A model generated the notes under the pieces. It did no database searches. It was not told where the DNA came from and was given only the letters and a program-made list of their open reading frames with translations. Position numbers and translations under genes: made by a program. A DNA stretch of 64,000 bases from Oxalobacteraceae bacterium AB_14 (lineage in GTDB: Bacteria; Pseudomonadota; Gammaproteobacteria; Burkholderiales; Burkholderiaceae_D), in contig KB906724.1 of assembly GCA_000381565.1 (NCBI GenBank), positions 428,045 through 492,044 on the forward strand, in the 5' to 3' direction. Below are positions 63,054 to 64,000 of this stretch, in pieces; position 1 is the first letter of the stretch; the number at the start of each line of letters is the position of its first letter.

Positions 63054-63611
63054 CTAGCTATATGCCCGGCTGGCGCCGCCGCGGAATACTTCGCTGTAGA
63101 GATGGCGGACTTCCGGGGCGCACAGCACATAGGCCGTCTTGCGCGAGTCCAGTTCCAGTTCGCTGTGGTGGGAGTGGTAGCTGCCGCGCTGGTCGAGTTC
63201 CAGCGTGTCGGCCAGGCGCGCGCCTGGGATTTGCGCGACGAACACCAGCAGGCAGCCGGTCTGGTGGGGCGTCAGCGGCTTGCTGCCGTGCGCCACGGTC
63301 ACCAGCACGCGGGCGCAGGGATTGAGCTCCTGCGCCCGCCGCAGGCGACCGAGGAAGTCGGCGTGGCGGCCTTGCTCGATCTCGGCCGGGCGCACCAGCG
63401 CCACGATGACGGCCGCGCGGGCCAGCGCCGCATCGGCGTCGCGGTGGGAGGCGTCGATCACCAGGTCGTCGTACAGATGCGGATCGTAGGCGCCGGGGTT
63501 GGGGCTGACCAGCAGCACCCGGCTACCGGCCGCCACGCGCAGCATCGCCAGGTCTTCGGCCAGGTCGGAGACGGTGGCGTTGCCGTCCATGCCGGTGAGG
63601 GCAACGATCAT
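63054..63611 (-). CDS. ParA/MinD-like protein lacking a Walker A motif
   Basis: A 185-residue protein whose N-terminus (MIVALTGMDGNATVSDLAED) aligns in pattern with ParA/MinD proteins (M-I-V-...-KGGVGKTT...-LA-LA-), followed by GSRVLLVSPNPGAYDPHLYD and DLVIDASHRDADAALARAAV like the Walker A' and switch strands. The phosphate-binding lysines are gone, so ATP binding is unlikely. RVLVTVAHGS and a C-terminal helical end complete the fold. Its ATG overlaps the dapA stop as ATGA, so the two are co-translated. Role unknown. Confidence 0.5.
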   Translation of the reverse strand: MIVALTGMDGNATVSDLAEDLAMLRVAAGSRVLLVSPNPGAYDPHLYDDLVIDASHRDADAALARAAVIVALVRPAEIEQGRHADFLGRLRRAQELNPCARVLVTVAHGSKPLTPHQTGCLLVFVAQIPGARLADTLELDQRGSYHSHHSELELDSRKTAYVLCAPEVRHLYSEVFRGGASRAYS

Positions 63612-64000
63612 ATAACCTCCGCAGAGGTGTAGACGGGAACATCGTCCAGCGCCTCCAGCATGGCCGCGATGCGCGCCTTGCAGCCGTTGGTGGCGGGCGT
63701 CATGGGCAGGCGCAGCTCTTCGCGCAGCAGGCCCTGCATCGCCAGCGCGGCCTTCAGCGGCGCCGGGTTGGGTTCCGAGAACATCAGTTGTATCAGGGAC
63801 TGCAGTTTGGCGAACAGCTCGCGCGCGTCGGGCAGGCGCTGTGCTTCGACCAGTTCATATAGCTGCACGAACAGGTCGGCGCGGATGTGGGCCGAGGCGG
63901 AGATGGCGCCGTGGGCGCCGCTGCACAGGGCCGACAGCAGCAGCGCGTCGTCGCCGCACAGCACCGACAGCGGCGTGTGTTCGACCAGGTCGGTGATCTG
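63608..64000 (-). CDS. dapA: 4-hydroxy-tetrahydrodipicolinate synthase, C-terminal part
   Basis: The 3' part (130 codons) of dapA; the gene continues past the right edge. DapA condenses pyruvate with aspartate semialdehyde in the lysine and diaminopimelate pathway. The segments VLCGDDALLLSALCSGAHGA then ISASAHIRADLFVQLYELVE and EPNPAPLKAALAMQGL match the C-terminal third of the family, including the conserved GDD and FxEPNPxPxKAAL. The catalytic Lys is outside the window. Confidence 0.9.
   Translation of the reverse strand, partial: QITDLVEHTPLSVLCGDDALLLSALCSGAHGAISASAHIRADLFVQLYELVEAQRLPDARELFAKLQSLIQLMFSEPNPAPLKAALAMQGLLREELRLPMTPATNGCKARIAAMLEALDDVPVYTSAEVI

Overview
The window looks like a piece of the chromosome of a GC-rich betaproteobacterium, most probably Oxalobacteraceae (Massilia, Duganella or a close relative). 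This is an inference from gene content: a complete-looking paaABCDE-G-H-I-K-J-Y-Z operon under a PaaX repressor, the yjgA/pmbA divergent pair, Burkholderiales-like ParC/ParE and DapA, a TorF-type porin, and scattered REP-like palindromes with ATTCCCGC/GCGGGAAT arms. No rRNA, tRNA or CRISPR array was found.

Layout. 1-9.7 kb: the tail of a 2OG-Fe(II) oxygenase, an FAH-family hydrolase, a class III aminotransferase, a CMD-family protein, a small two-gene PIN module with codon use unlike its neighbours (3212-4041), the yjgA-mog-esterase operon divergent from pmbA, and an M14 carboxypeptidase. 8.7-21.9 kb: paaX divergent from the aerobic phenylacetate (phenylacetyl-CoA epoxidase) operon. paaF is missing, REP palindromes sit at two intercistronic gaps, and one REP-like hairpin lies inside the paaD reading frame. 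22-24.4 kb: a small membrane protein, an M24 peptidase and a degraded gene.

24.4-38.2 kb: a ten-gene, tightly overlapping type IV pilus/type II secretion-like cluster on the minus strand (F, E, PilM/N/O/P-like, a TPR-secretin lipoprotein and three pseudopilins). It is flanked on both sides by paralogous secreted M4 (thermolysin-type) proteases, and tandem intrinsic terminators separate the upstream protease from the cluster. 38.2-42.6 kb: a gene-free AT-rich stretch, a possible leader ORF with hairpins ahead of an ACT-like regulator, a DUF6445-like oxygenase, argH, a GNAT acetyltransferase and a stand-alone colicin E3-like RNase-domain protein.

42.6-47.1 kb: a secreted alpha/beta hydrolase followed by a LytS/LytTR-type two-component pair. 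An IS630-family element sits exactly between kinase and regulator and rebuilds the kinase stop codon. 47.1-56.4 kb: a set of genes that together look like a cyanophycin/beta-aspartyl-arginine uptake locus: a YfcC-family carrier, an AstE/aspartoacylase-like deacylase, a TonB-dependent receptor, a secreted cyanophycinase, a second cyanophycinase with a large internal deletion, and a secreted M64 peptidase. 56.4-64 kb: a Lys/Ala-rich secreted protein, parC and parE (ParC carries a low-complexity Gly/Asn/Asp insert), a small ACT-like protein, a TorF porin, a ParA-like protein without a Walker A motif, and the 3' part of dapA.
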